The notes: generated from the letters alone by a model not told the origin. 18,706 bases of DNA from Clostridiales bacterium (GCA_022777455.1 JALFGI010000110.1:1-18706), one strand, 5' to 3'; shown: positions 1 to 6,851, numbered from the stretch's first letter. Numbers and translations are program-made.

Positions 1-121
1 TTTTCGTTGGCTGTTTTTTCGCTTACGCTTAAACAATCCATTAATTGTCCAAGGTGTTCTAGTTTGTCTTTACGTTATTCAATTTACAAGGTACAGAGTC
101 GTTCAAGCTTTCGCTGTGAAC
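1..121 (-). other. rRNA operon leader, upstream part
   Basis: Read on the minus strand, this stretch resembles the leader or spacer sequence next to 16S/23S genes in Firmicutes: it contains the phrase GTACCTTGTAAATTGAATAA, like the common 'CCTTGAAAACTGAATAA' of rRNA leaders. It is downstream of two tandem consensus promoters at 128-156 and 242-270 on the same strand. The rRNA gene itself is off the left edge, so which rRNA comes first cannot be seen. No protein-coding gene is supported here. Confidence 0.65.
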
Positions 122-127
122 TCGTTT

Positions 128-156
128 AGTCTATCACAGAAGCCTCAACTTGTCAA
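128..156 (-). promoter_or_regulatory. rRNA-type promoter P2 (proximal)
   Basis: The minus strand reads TTGACA at 156-151, a 17-nt spacer, then TAGACT at 133-128. This is the nearer of two tandem promoters pointing into the rRNA leader. Tandem strong promoters are typical of Firmicute rRNA operons. Confidence 0.75.
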
Positions 157-241
157 GAGCTTTTTTCATCTTTTTTCAGGTTTTTTCGGCTTCGCGGCTC
201 CCTCCGGGCCTCTCAGGGGCCGTTCATCGGAGAGCTTGCAT

Positions 242-270
242 ATATTACCATCTCCCACTCCATTTGTCAA
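242..270 (-). promoter_or_regulatory. rRNA-type promoter P1 (distal)
   Basis: The minus strand reads TTGACA at 270-265, a 17-nt spacer, then TAATAT at 247-242. It lies 114 bp upstream of the second promoter with the same orientation and spacing. Between 271 and 462 I see no gene or recognisable element. Confidence 0.75.
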
Positions 271-462
271 GCACTTTTTACAATTTTCTTCATTCTTTTT
301 TGGTGACTTTATATAACGCACATCTGTCCGTCCGGCAGCGAATCAGCGTCAGAAACTCCTCCGACATACCGTCGGTTCCCCTATGTTACCGGGACCCGAT
401 GGGACAGCTTTATTCTGCCCCGACTTTGGGAAAAAGATACCTTCTTCCGTGTATCGGAAACG

Positions 463-496
463 CAAAAAGGACGCCCTTCCGGAGAAAGGCGTCCTT
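463..496 (-). terminator. Intrinsic terminator of the secreted-protein gene
   Basis: Perfect 9-bp stem AAGGACGCC (467-475) / GGCGTCCTT (488-496). On the minus strand it is followed by a short T run (463-468). It lies 25 nt after the stop codon of the gene at 522-1001. Confidence 0.85.
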
Positions 497-521
497 CTAT
501 TCAGAGCGATATCAGGCAAAA

Positions 522-1001
522 TTATTTGATTTTGAAGGTGAACTCGATCTGGTCTTCTTCATCCACTTCCACCGTACCGTAGTCGGTATGATACTTGACC
601 AACTTGACGGTAACATAGCGGATCTTGTCATTGGAACGGAGCGCAAAATACTCGGTGTAGTCCGTGACTCCCTTCCGGAAGGTTTTATCGCCGGTGTAGA
701 GCAGGGAGTTATAGTATCTGCCGTCGCTGCACTCCAGCAGAATCTCTTCCTCGTAGGCATCCATCGCGGAGATTTCGAAGGTATAGGCATCCACATCTAT
801 GCACGAGGAAGTATTTTTCATCTTGAGTTTGAAATCCACGCCGCCGTTTACCCATTTCCACTGGGCATAGCTCTCGTACTCCTTGCTGTTCCAGAACCAG
901 AAATCATAGATTTCATCGTAATCCAGTGCCGCCTGGGCGTTAACCGGCAGCAGGCACAGCACACAGACCAGCGCCAGGGTCAAAGCCAAACATCTTTTCA
1001 T
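522..1001 (-). CDS. Small secreted protein of unknown function
   Basis: A 159-residue protein I cannot assign to a family. It begins with a clear Sec signal peptide: MKR, a hydrophobic core of about 15 residues, then an Ala-Gln-Ala-Ala type cleavage region near residue 24. The mature part of about 135 residues is acidic and rich in Tyr, Asp and Glu, ends in a beta-like EFTFKIK, and has no lipobox, membrane anchor or cell-wall motif, so it is probably released. The ATG at 1001 was chosen because AGGAGG sits about 6 nt upstream and the signal peptide starts there; an in-frame ATG at 1031 would add ten polar residues and lacks such a site. The gene has its own consensus promoter and terminator, so it is monocistronic and likely well expressed. 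Confidence 0.8.
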   Translation of the reverse strand: MKRCLALTLALVCVLCLLPVNAQAALDYDEIYDFWFWNSKEYESYAQWKWVNGGVDFKLKMKNTSSCIDVDAYTFEISAMDAYEEEILLECSDGRYYNSLLYTGDKTFRKGVTDYTEYFALRSNDKIRYVTVKLVKYHTDYGTVEVDEEDQIEFTFKIK

Positions 1002-1080
1002 ATTTTTCCTCCTGTTCTCTTCTACGGTCACGTCCCGCTTTCAGCGCAAAGCCTGCGTTAAAGCAAATAATACACCAATT

Positions 1081-1109
1081 ATTATATAAATCAGAGAACA
1101 GATTGTCAA
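1081..1109 (-). promoter_or_regulatory. Consensus sigma-A promoter of the secreted-protein gene
   Basis: Minus strand TTGACA (1109-1104), 17-nt spacer, TATAAT (1086-1081): a match at all 12 consensus bases. Transcription should start near 1074, giving a leader of about 70 nt. The spacer holds CTGTTCTCT (1101-1093), the exact complement of AGAGAACAG (1020-1012), which abuts and overlaps the Shine-Dalgarno of the gene. Confidence 0.9.
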
Positions 1110-1172
1110 GGAATAGAAAGGCAAAACCCACACAATCCGGTAAAATTGCGCTTTTCCAAAACGTTTATCGCC

Positions 1173-1661
1173 TTACACGTCGCTTTGGAGGCGTCGGGCG
1201 GCGCGGATGCCCACCAAGAGCTCATAAATCACCCAGCCGTGCATCACCAGGTCCAGGATGCTGTCCGTAAAGCCACCGAAGATGAACCGGCACAGCAGAG
1301 CCAGGCAAACCGTATCCACCACAAACAGCACCAGCCCCACAGTAAGCCATTGGGGTGTCTTCCGGCTCAGCAGCCAGCAGACAAGGAACAAACCCAAAAT
1401 CAGGGCGCTCACTCCCAAAGCCATCCAGGTGTAGGCATGATTCACCCCGCCGAATTCAGCCAGATCAAAGCCCCGGGCCAGGCTGGTCAGGTAATAGGGC
1501 ACGGAGGCGGAGAACAGCAGATAGAAATTGGTATTGGAGATCAGCAGGAGCAGGTTTGCCGCTGTCAGGCACAGCACCACCAGCAGGGTGCTTCGACCCA
1601 TGGCCACCTGGCGCTCATAATACTCCTGGGAGCCCTTCTCCACCATTTGCTCTTTTTTCAT
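1173..1661 (-). CDS. Small multi-pass membrane protein, unknown
   Basis: A 162-residue protein with a charged N-terminal tail of about 23 residues followed by hydrophobic stretches at roughly 24-45, 46-62, 78-98, 104-126 and 135-152, so four or five membrane helices. I recognise no family motif. It starts at ATG 1661 behind a GGGAGAAAG ribosome binding site, 13 nt after the acetyltransferase gene, and is therefore the last gene of the cbi operon. Its place suggests co-expression with the Co/Ni importer but gives no function. I see no clear intrinsic terminator between it and the next promoter at 1109, so some read-through into the secreted-protein gene is possible. Confidence 0.75.
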   Translation of the reverse strand: MKKEQMVEKGSQEYYERQVAMGRSTLLVVLCLTAANLLLLISNTNFYLLFSASVPYYLTSLARGFDLAEFGGVNHAYTWMALGVSALILGLFLVCWLLSRKTPQWLTVGLVLFVVDTVCLALLCRFIFGGFTDSILDLVMHGWVIYELLVGIRAARRLQSDV

Positions 1662-1674
1662 TTGTCTTTCTCCC

Positions 1675-2466
1675 TTACAGCAAATTATGGCACACCCGGG
1701 TCACCAGGCAGGGGGTTCCGGGTCGGAACAGCACTGTATCCCCGGCCTTGGGACGGACCCCCGGTGCCGCTTCGGCATTCAGGGTCAGCTCCCAATAGGA
1801 CAGGGTGAGCTTCTCCCCCTCCGCCTTTGCCACCGTGGCGAACCGGCAGTCGAAAATCTGAAGGAAGCCCTCCTGAATTTTGATTTTGGGATAACGGGGG
1901 AACTCCGTCTCCGCCGCGGCCAGCAGTGCCGGGTCGTCGCACCGCTCAAACACCTTGCTTTCATAGAGCTTTCCGTGGAGATCGGCGCTTTCATCCAGGG
2001 GATAGACCATCAGCGCGTCGAACTGCCTCCCCTCCGGGTCGGTGATGCCGTAGTCCCGGCAGCTGCGGAAGCCCCGCTTGGGATAGTATTCCGGTTCGCC
2101 ATAGATGCACACCCCGGGGTAACCCGCCGCCTTGGCCAGGGGTAGCGTCGCTTCCAGCAATTTCCGGCCGATGCCGCCGCTCTGTACTGTGGGTTCCACC
2201 GTCAGGGGGCCGAAGGTCACAATGTCCAGGGCGCCCCCTTCGCGCACCAGCCTGGCCTTTGTGTAAAAGATGGCCCCCACGATTTTTCCGTCCAGCTCCG
2301 CCACCCGGCTGAACTGGGGCAGATAGTCTTCACTTTCCCGAATCAGCCGCACCAGCACATGCTCGTTGCAGCCGGGGCAATGGATGTTCCAGAAGGCACG
2401 CTGCACCATGCACTCCGTGGCACGGTAGTCATCGGGTGTCTCCGGGCGAATAATCAGTTCAGACAT
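1675..2466 (-). CDS. GNAT family N-acetyltransferase with C-terminal extension
   Basis: Residues 1-150 have the GNAT fold signature: an N-terminal IIRPETPDDY strand, the central FGPLTVEP strand, and the acetyl-CoA pyrophosphate loop QSGGIG at 95-100 followed by RKLLE. The segment 'YPKRGF' near residues 128-133 is usual for the YhbS-like group (COG3153). The protein has 263 residues, about 90 more than a minimal GNAT domain; the extra C-terminal part (about 165-263) is beta-rich and unassigned. The acceptor substrate is unknown. The ATG at 2466 has AGGAGG upstream. It lies 15 nt after cbiO and 13 nt before the membrane protein gene, so it belongs to the same transcript. Confidence 0.85.
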   Translation of the reverse strand: MSELIIRPETPDDYRATECMVQRAFWNIHCPGCNEHVLVRLIRESEDYLPQFSRVAELDGKIVGAIFYTKARLVREGGALDIVTFGPLTVEPTVQSGGIGRKLLEATLPLAKAAGYPGVCIYGEPEYYPKRGFRSCRDYGITDPEGRQFDALMVYPLDESADLHGKLYESKVFERCDDPALLAAAETEFPRYPKIKIQEGFLQIFDCRFATVAKAEGEKLTLSYWELTLNAEAAPGVRPKAGDTVLFRPGTPCLVTRVCHNLL

Positions 2467-2481
2467 TGAAATTCCTCCTGT

Positions 2482-3222
2482 TTATTGATCGTTTCTCTTT
2501 CCCCTCCAGCCCTGCAGGCAGAAGGGCAGTTCCATCCGGTTGGCCTCCAGCAGCGCCTTGTCGAAAAGGATTTCCTCCGCCGGGCCGTCGGCCACAATCC
2601 GCCCGTGGGACAGCAGGATCACCCGCTGGCAGGTATCCAGGATCATGTCCAGATCGTGGGAGGCGATGAGCTTGGTCTGAGGAAGCCAGCGGATGGTATT
2701 GATCACCGTACGGCGATTCACGGGGTCCAGGGCCGTAGAAGGCTCGTCCATGAGAATGGTCTCCGGCTCCATGGCAAGAATGGTGGCAATGGCGGCCATC
2801 CGTTTTTCGCCGCCGGAGATCTTGTGATTGTAGCGGTGCTTTAATTCCGAGAGTCCCAGGCGGTTCAGGACCTCATCCACCCGGTGCTCTGTCTCTTCCT
2901 TGCTCAGGCCGTAGTTCCGGGGGCCGAAGGTCATGTCCTCGTAGACCGTGGGCATAAACATCTGATTGTCCGAGTCCTGCAGCACAAAGCCGATTTTCTG
3001 CCGGATCGCCGGAAGGTTCTGCTGATTCAGAGGCAGGTTATCCACGATGATCTCTCCCTGCCCCCGGAGCAGACCCAGCAGCAGCTTCATCATGGTGGAT
3101 TTTCCCGCGCCGTTGGCGCCGATCAGGCCGACGTTTTCACCCCTTTGAATGGTGAAGTTCAAATGCTCCACCACAGGATGCTCCAGGTCATAGGAAAAGG
3201 ACACATTCCGAAATTCTATCAT
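2482..3222 (-). CDS. cbiO: CbiO, ECF-type cobalt/nickel importer ATPase
   Basis: A 246-residue ABC ATPase with all motifs: Walker A GANGAGKS (35-42), Q-loop VLQDSDNQMF (80-89), signature SGGEK (136-140), Walker B TILMDEP (155-161), D-loop ALD, and H-loop SHD (188-190). The 'QDSDNQMF' Q-loop is characteristic of the CbiO/EcfA group rather than of other importer ATPases. It would power uptake by binding the coupling helices of CbiQ, probably as a homodimer because only one ATPase is encoded. The start at 3222 is preceded by GAGGT, which overlaps the end of cbiQ; the gap is 7 nt. It is the third gene of the operon. Confidence 0.95.
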   Translation of the reverse strand: MIEFRNVSFSYDLEHPVVEHLNFTIQRGENVGLIGANGAGKSTMMKLLLGLLRGQGEIIVDNLPLNQQNLPAIRQKIGFVLQDSDNQMFMPTVYEDMTFGPRNYGLSKEETEHRVDEVLNRLGLSELKHRYNHKISGGEKRMAAIATILAMEPETILMDEPSTALDPVNRRTVINTIRWLPQTKLIASHDLDMILDTCQRVILLSHGRIVADGPAEEILFDKALLEANRMELPFCLQGWRGKRNDQ

Positions 3223-3229
3223 TTCACAT

Positions 3230-4033
3230 TTACCTCACAAACAGACTTCCCAGCAGGTTGGGAACATTGACCATTCTGGCAAAAAGGAACAAGCCCACGC
3301 AGGCAACCGTATACACCACGCCGGAGAAACGGCATTGAGGCACCTGGGCATAGTGGAACTCCCCCCGGAAGCCCCGCAGGCGCATACTGTCGTACAGCTC
3401 CTGGGCCCGGTCCATGCTCCGCAGCAGCAGCTGACCCAGGAAGGAACCCCAAGCGGAAATATGGATGCCCTTCTGCCCCGGTGCCCGGAGCTTGTAAGCC
3501 TCGGTCATGATTGAAACCTCCTCCAGCATGACACCGATGTAACGGTAGGTAAGCAGCAGCAGGGTCGTCAGGACGGAGGGCACATGGAGCTTTCGCAGGG
3601 CGGCGCACAGGGCATCGATGGGTGTGGTAGCGATGAGCAGGAAGGAGGCCATCAGGGAAAAGACACCCTTCAGCATCAGCGTCACCATGGACACCATACC
3701 GCCGGTGACGGTGAGATTTCCCAGCTTCATCCACGGTGTATGGTCCAGGAAGGGATTCACCAGGCCCACGGCACAGACCAGGGGCAGCACCACCCGCAGC
3801 TTATAAAAACAGGTTCGCACCGGAATCCCCGCCGCCTGGAACAGCAGAATCGGATACAGCACCATCACCACCAGCCCGGTGAAATCATATTTTGGAAACG
3901 ATACCACCGCGGCAATGTAGCAAACCGTCACCAGCAGCTTGCACAGCGGGTGCAGCCGGTGGGCAGGGGAATCCTCCGCCGCAAGGGCATCCATCTCCCG
4001 CAGCTCGCAGCGGGCCTGGGTCAATTTATCCAT
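3230..4033 (-). CDS. cbiQ: CbiQ, ECF transporter transmembrane (T) component
   Basis: A 267-residue membrane protein with several hydrophobic helices at about 33-70, 83-95, 111-137 and 152-170 plus one at the C-terminus. Two coupling motifs identify a T component: EAYKLRAPG (178-186) and DRAQELYDSMRLRGF (208-222), variants of the Ala-Arg-Gly helices that contact the ATPase. The start at 4033 was chosen because GAGGA precedes it and the N-terminus then matches the family; an in-frame ATG at 4114 would overlap cbiM and add a basic non-family stretch. A hairpin at 4059-4083 separates it from cbiM. Confidence 0.93.
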   Translation of the reverse strand: MDKLTQARCELREMDALAAEDSPAHRLHPLCKLLVTVCYIAAVVSFPKYDFTGLVVMVLYPILLFQAAGIPVRTCFYKLRVVLPLVCAVGLVNPFLDHTPWMKLGNLTVTGGMVSMVTLMLKGVFSLMASFLLIATTPIDALCAALRKLHVPSVLTTLLLLTYRYIGVMLEEVSIMTEAYKLRAPGQKGIHISAWGSFLGQLLLRSMDRAQELYDSMRLRGFRGEFHYAQVPQCRFSGVVYTVACVGLFLFARMVNVPNLLGSLFVR

Positions 4034-4058
4034 AGAAAATCCTCGTTTCAAAAGCAAT

Positions 4059-4083
4059 CGGAGGCACCGAACCGGCACCTCCG
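4059..4083 (-). promoter_or_regulatory. Intercistronic hairpin between cbiM and cbiQ
   Basis: The minus-strand RNA reads CGGAGGUGCCG-GUU-CGGUGCCUCCG, an 11-bp stem if two adjacent G-U pairs are allowed, with a 3-nt loop. On the DNA plus strand those two positions are mismatches, so the stem is best in the cbi transcript sense. It is followed by ATTGCTTTTG, a weak T-rich tract. It may partly terminate or protect the cbiM end of the mRNA. Confidence 0.6.
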
Positions 4084-4100
4084 ATAGTATACCATATCTG

Positions 4101-5168
4101 TTATGCTTTTGCATCCGCTTTTTTTCTGCGGAAGAAGCCGCCGCCCATGCAGATCAGCACAGCCACACCGGCCACAATGGCAGAGCCCAGCAGACCGGAA
4201 ACCGTGGTACCGGCAGCGCTGTCGCTGTTTGCAAAGGCATAGTCCGGCAGGAACGCGGTCTTTTCCTGGATGGAGCCCGCCACCTCAGCGGCGCCGCTGG
4301 ACACACCGTAGTCCTCCTCGTCCAGGCCCATATTCTCGCTGTAGCCGGCCTCCGCGTTGCCGAACATGGACCACTCCAGGCCATCGGGGTTGGAGCTTGC
4401 CACCAGGCTCAGACCGCCGCCGACAATGGCCACCACCACAGCCAGGATCATCACAGTGGTTTTCAGAGAGCACCGACTCTGAACAGCCGCATCACCGGTA
4501 TCCACGTCCATCAGCAGCTCGGGACGGGCTTCATAGACAAACACCAGCACAGCGGAGGTAATGAGGCCTTCGACCAGGCCAATGGCCAGATGGATGGGCT
4601 GCATGATGCCAACGAAAGCACCGAAGGGCAGCTCGGTGATGCCGGAAAGGGAGGTTTCCAGAACCACGGAGAGGGCGCCCAGCTGCAAGGTGATGACACA
4701 GCCCAGGACAGAAGCCAGAACAATTTTGGACCGGCCGGCGGCTTTCGCGCCCAGACCGCCAAACAGCTTGCTTCCCATGATTGGTCGCCATAACAAGTAG
4801 TACCCAACAAAGCACCCGTAAAACGCCATGTTCCAGCAGTTGGCGCCCAGCGCCAGCAATCCGCCGTCGGCAAAGAACAGGCACTGAATGGCCAAAATCA
4901 CCACCATGGACAAAAAGCCTGCCTGGGGTCCCAGCAGAGCGGACAGCATCATACCGCCGCACAGATGGCCGGAGGAACCGGTGCCGGGAATGGTATAGTT
5001 AATCATCTGGCCCGCGAAGACCAGAGCAGAGGCCACTGCCATGGTGGGCAGCTTTTCCAGGTTTTCATCTTTTTTCAGAGTCTTTACGGAAGCACCCACT
5101 GTCACCGCGGAGGCGGCATACATGGTCGCGGCAACAGCCGGGGCCAGCAACGCGTCTGCCATATGCAT
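4101..5168 (-). CDS. cbiM: CbiM-CbiN fusion, Co/Ni substrate-binding (S) component
   Basis: A 355-residue integral membrane protein. The N-terminus MHMADALLAP gives the strict Met1-His2 start that binds the metal in CbiM/NikM proteins, and GTGSSGHLCGG (62-72) supplies the conserved His68 region; GAFVGIMQPIHLAIGLVEG (183-201) is also typical. The C-terminal third is a separate module: a membrane helix (about 238-257), PDGLEW at 261-266, an acidic extracytoplasmic loop and a final helix (about 323-342) ending in RRKK. PDGLE is the hallmark of CbiN/NikN subunits, so CbiM and CbiN are fused and no separate cbiN is present. Co versus Ni cannot be decided from sequence. The start at 5168 has AGAGGTG upstream and is the first gene of the operon. 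Confidence 0.93.
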   Translation of the reverse strand: MHMADALLAPAVAATMYAASAVTVGASVKTLKKDENLEKLPTMAVASALVFAGQMINYTIPGTGSSGHLCGGMMLSALLGPQAGFLSMVVILAIQCLFFADGGLLALGANCWNMAFYGCFVGYYLLWRPIMGSKLFGGLGAKAAGRSKIVLASVLGCVITLQLGALSVVLETSLSGITELPFGAFVGIMQPIHLAIGLVEGLITSAVLVFVYEARPELLMDVDTGDAAVQSRCSLKTTVMILAVVVAIVGGGLSLVASSNPDGLEWSMFGNAEAGYSENMGLDEEDYGVSSGAAEVAGSIQEKTAFLPDYAFANSDSAAGTTVSGLLGSAIVAGVAVLICMGGGFFRRKKADAKA

Positions 5169-5203
5169 AGGAATGCACCTCTTCTTTCTTTTGAGATAGC
5201 ATC

Positions 5204-5212
5204 ATTATAGCA
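5204..5212 (-). promoter_or_regulatory. Extended -10 promoter of the cbi operon
   Basis: The minus strand reads TGC-TATAAT at 5212-5204, 35 nt upstream of cbiM. The -35 region is poor, so the extended -10 probably compensates or a regulator is needed. The leader is too short for a riboswitch, and I find no GCCACTG-like B12 box upstream. Confidence 0.65.
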
Positions 5213-5373
5213 ACAGGCAACCGTCAGCGGAAGCCCCCGGGGGGGATGTATTTTATCCTGATTTGCAGTAATCCACCAATAATCGGGCTTGAAGGCGCCT
5301 CACACCCCTGCAACAGGCCCGGAACCGCTTCGCCCCGGATTGACAACATTTTTCGGCAGCCTTTAAAAAACCA
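5213..5373. other. Intergenic stretch with no recognised feature
   Basis: This is the divergent region between the cbi promoter and the plus-strand orphan unit. It holds a CCCCCGGGGG palindrome near 5235 and a plus-strand TTGACA at 5340-5345 without a convincing -10. I see no gene, tRNA or riboswitch in it. Confidence 0.5.
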
Positions 5374-5427
5374 TCGATGAAAGTCCCCCTGACCTGCTAT
5401 AATACCCTTACGAAACAGGTCAGGGGG
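5374..5427 (+). promoter_or_regulatory. Promoter embedded in a 12-bp perfect inverted repeat
   Basis: Extended -10 TGC-TATAAT (TATAAT at 5398-5403) with a weak -35-like TCGATG at 5374-5379. The -10 sits in the 19-nt loop of a perfect inverted repeat, CCCCCTGACCTG (5385-5396) / CAGGTCAGGGGG (5416-5427). The right arm contains a Shine-Dalgarno-like AGGGGG. The same layout recurs at 13850-13905. Confidence 0.7.
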
Positions 5428-5560
5428 CCATGTTTTATGGGTAATGAACCAAAAAGCGCCATGTAGTATTGCTCTATTGCCCATGTGTGAGCAGGTAGAG
5501 GAGAACCACATTTTTATTGCCCTGAGAAGTTGGGATTTCTCAGGGCTTTTTCATTTTATT
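5410..5560 (+). ncRNA. Putative small RNA or leader-peptide transcript
   Basis: A short unit bounded by the promoter at 5374-5403 and the strong terminator at 5519-5560, so a transcript of about 150 nt. The only well-placed ORF is MGNEPKSAM (5437-5466), nine codons, with AGGGGG 9 nt upstream of its ATG. A longer frame from 5444 runs through the terminator and antisense into the next gene and is not credible. I could not match the RNA to SRP, 6S, or a riboswitch class I know. It may be a small regulatory RNA or an orphaned attenuator. Confidence 0.5.
5519..5560 (+). terminator. Strong intrinsic terminator
   Basis: Perfect 10-bp stem GCCCTGAGAA (5519-5528) / TTCTCAGGGC (5537-5546) with an 8-nt loop, followed by a T-rich tail from 5547. 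The T tract is on the plus-strand side only, so it serves the orphan unit rather than the convergent VOC gene. Confidence 0.92.
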
Positions 5561-5612
5561 TTTTCGGTTATATCGTTTTCTTTATGCGCATCTCAAAAGA
5601 TGGCAGCCCCAA

Positions 5613-6068
5613 TCAATAATGCTCCTTGACTTCTACCAAGACCCCCAAGTCTTTGGCAGTGTCAAAATACTCATAGGCCTCGTAGCCCTTTTCCTGCTTA
5701 AAGATGGAAGCGTAACCGGCCTTGGCCATGATATCCTCATCCTTTTCCAGGGCACCGTCTGACAGCAGGCAGACAGAACAGACGGAAGTGCCATGCTCCT
5801 TCAGCCAGGCAGCCCAGGGATCATTGTCGCCCAAGGGCTGGATAATCTCAAACCAGAAATTGTCGCTGAAAACACTCTCCACCTTCATGGGTGTGTCGGT
5901 GATATCCTTGCCCAGATACCTGGTAAAGGGGGTGCGAACCATTTTGTGCTCGCCCTGCTCTGCGGGCGCTGTTCCGGTTCCCAGCAACGCTTTGTAGCCT
6001 GCCACGGTTTTTTCCAGATTATCGGTCACGATGATGACCTTTATGATTTTGGTAGACGAAAGAGCCAT
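5613..6068 (-). CDS. VOC superfamily protein, metal site degenerate
   Basis: A 151-residue protein with the two beta-alpha-beta-beta-beta modules of the vicinal oxygen chelate (glyoxalase/epimerase) fold. Alignment by eye with the second VOC protein of this operon (10847-11314) places its four ligand positions at Lys10, Glu74, Cys97/Ser98 and Glu146, where the paralogue has Gln12, Glu76, His99/His100 and Glu148. Two of the four usual ligands are thus missing. It may have lost metal catalysis or bind a sugar intermediate without metal. The ATG has GGAGG upstream. It is the last gene of the sugar operon, 24 nt after the SDR gene. Confidence 0.8.
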   Translation of the reverse strand: MALSSTKIIKVIIVTDNLEKTVAGYKALLGTGTAPAEQGEHKMVRTPFTRYLGKDITDTPMKVESVFSDNFWFEIIQPLGDNDPWAAWLKEHGTSVCSVCLLSDGALEKDEDIMAKAGYASIFKQEKGYEAYEYFDTAKDLGVLVEVKEHY

Positions 6069-6092
6069 TGAATTATCCTCCTTTTTTGTCCT

Positions 6093-6836
6093 TCAGCGAT
6101 TTGTAAAGCCGCCATCGGCGATGATTTCTGCGCCGGTTACATAAGATGATTGGTCAGAGGCCAGGAACAGGGCAATTGACGCAATCTCAGCAGGCTGACC
6201 GATATGCCCAATGGGAATTTGGGAAACCAGAGAATTGTAAACCGCCTGGTCTCCGTGAACAAACGCGGTGAATGCCTTGGTCTCCGTGGGCCCGGGGCTG
6301 ATGGCATTTGCCCGGATTCCCCGCTCTGCCAGCTCCCCGGTAAAAGAGCGGGCCATGGAGCGCACGGCGGCCTTGGCTGCATTGTATACAATCGCATTCT
6401 TGCCGCCCTGGAAACCGGCAATGGAGGAAATTAGAACGATTGAGGACTTACCGGACAGATAGGGAAGAACCTTCTGCACTGTAAAGAATGCGGAAAACAC
6501 ATTCAAGTTCATCGTCAAATTAAAAATGTCCGGGGTAATCTCCTCGATGGGATTCTGGGGACCATTGCCCACCACGGGCACAACCGCCTTCACCTTTCGG
6601 CCAGTTTTTGCGACAGCCTGTCCCAGGCGCTCCAGGTCTTCAATCTTGGTTGCATCCATGGCAACAAGTTCTACAACCTTGGGGTTATCCGCGTATACCT
6701 TCCGGGCGTTTTCCAGATTGTGCACACCCAGAATCACATCCGCACCCTCGGCTATAAACCGCTCCGCCACAGCACGGCCAATGCCATCACCCGCACCGGT
6801 AATGACACACAATTCATGATTCAGCAATTTTTCCAT
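6093..6836 (-). CDS. Short-chain dehydrogenase/reductase (SDR)
   Basis: A 247-residue classical SDR. It has the cofactor loop TGAGDGIG (13-20), Asn112 in LNVF, the catalytic Ser137/Ser138 in LISSIAG, Tyr151-x3-Lys155 in YNAAK, and PGPTET (181-186) closing the active site. The C-terminal SYVTGAEIIADGGF is standard. It should reversibly oxidise an alcohol with NAD(P); the usual NNAG motif is replaced by VVGNG (88-92). It lies 15 nt after a permease gene and upstream of a VOC gene, so it most likely acts on a sugar or polyol taken up by the adjacent transporter. The exact substrate is unknown. Confidence 0.9.
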   Translation of the reverse strand: MEKLLNHELCVITGAGDGIGRAVAERFIAEGADVILGVHNLENARKVYADNPKVVELVAMDATKIEDLERLGQAVAKTGRKVKAVVPVVGNGPQNPIEEITPDIFNLTMNLNVFSAFFTVQKVLPYLSGKSSIVLISSIAGFQGGKNAIVYNAAKAAVRSMARSFTGELAERGIRANAISPGPTETKAFTAFVHGDQAVYNSLVSQIPIGHIGQPAEIASIALFLASDQSSYVTGAEIIADGGFTNR

Positions 6837-6851
6837 ATCCGTTACCTCGAA

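Noticed and set aside
150..1061. A 303-codon plus-strand open frame across the rRNA promoters and the secreted-protein gene
   Set aside because: It runs through a terminator and antisense to a gene with promoter, ribosome binding site and signal peptide; it has no motif of its own.
5169..5373. A cobalamin or Ni/Co riboswitch upstream of cbiM
   Set aside because: No B12-box-like GCCACTG was found on the minus strand, and the promoter lies only 35 nt from the start codon.
5444..5629. A 61-codon plus-strand frame inside the orphan unit
   Set aside because: Its ATG is 16 nt from the Shine-Dalgarno, and it reads through a strong terminator and antisense into the VOC gene.
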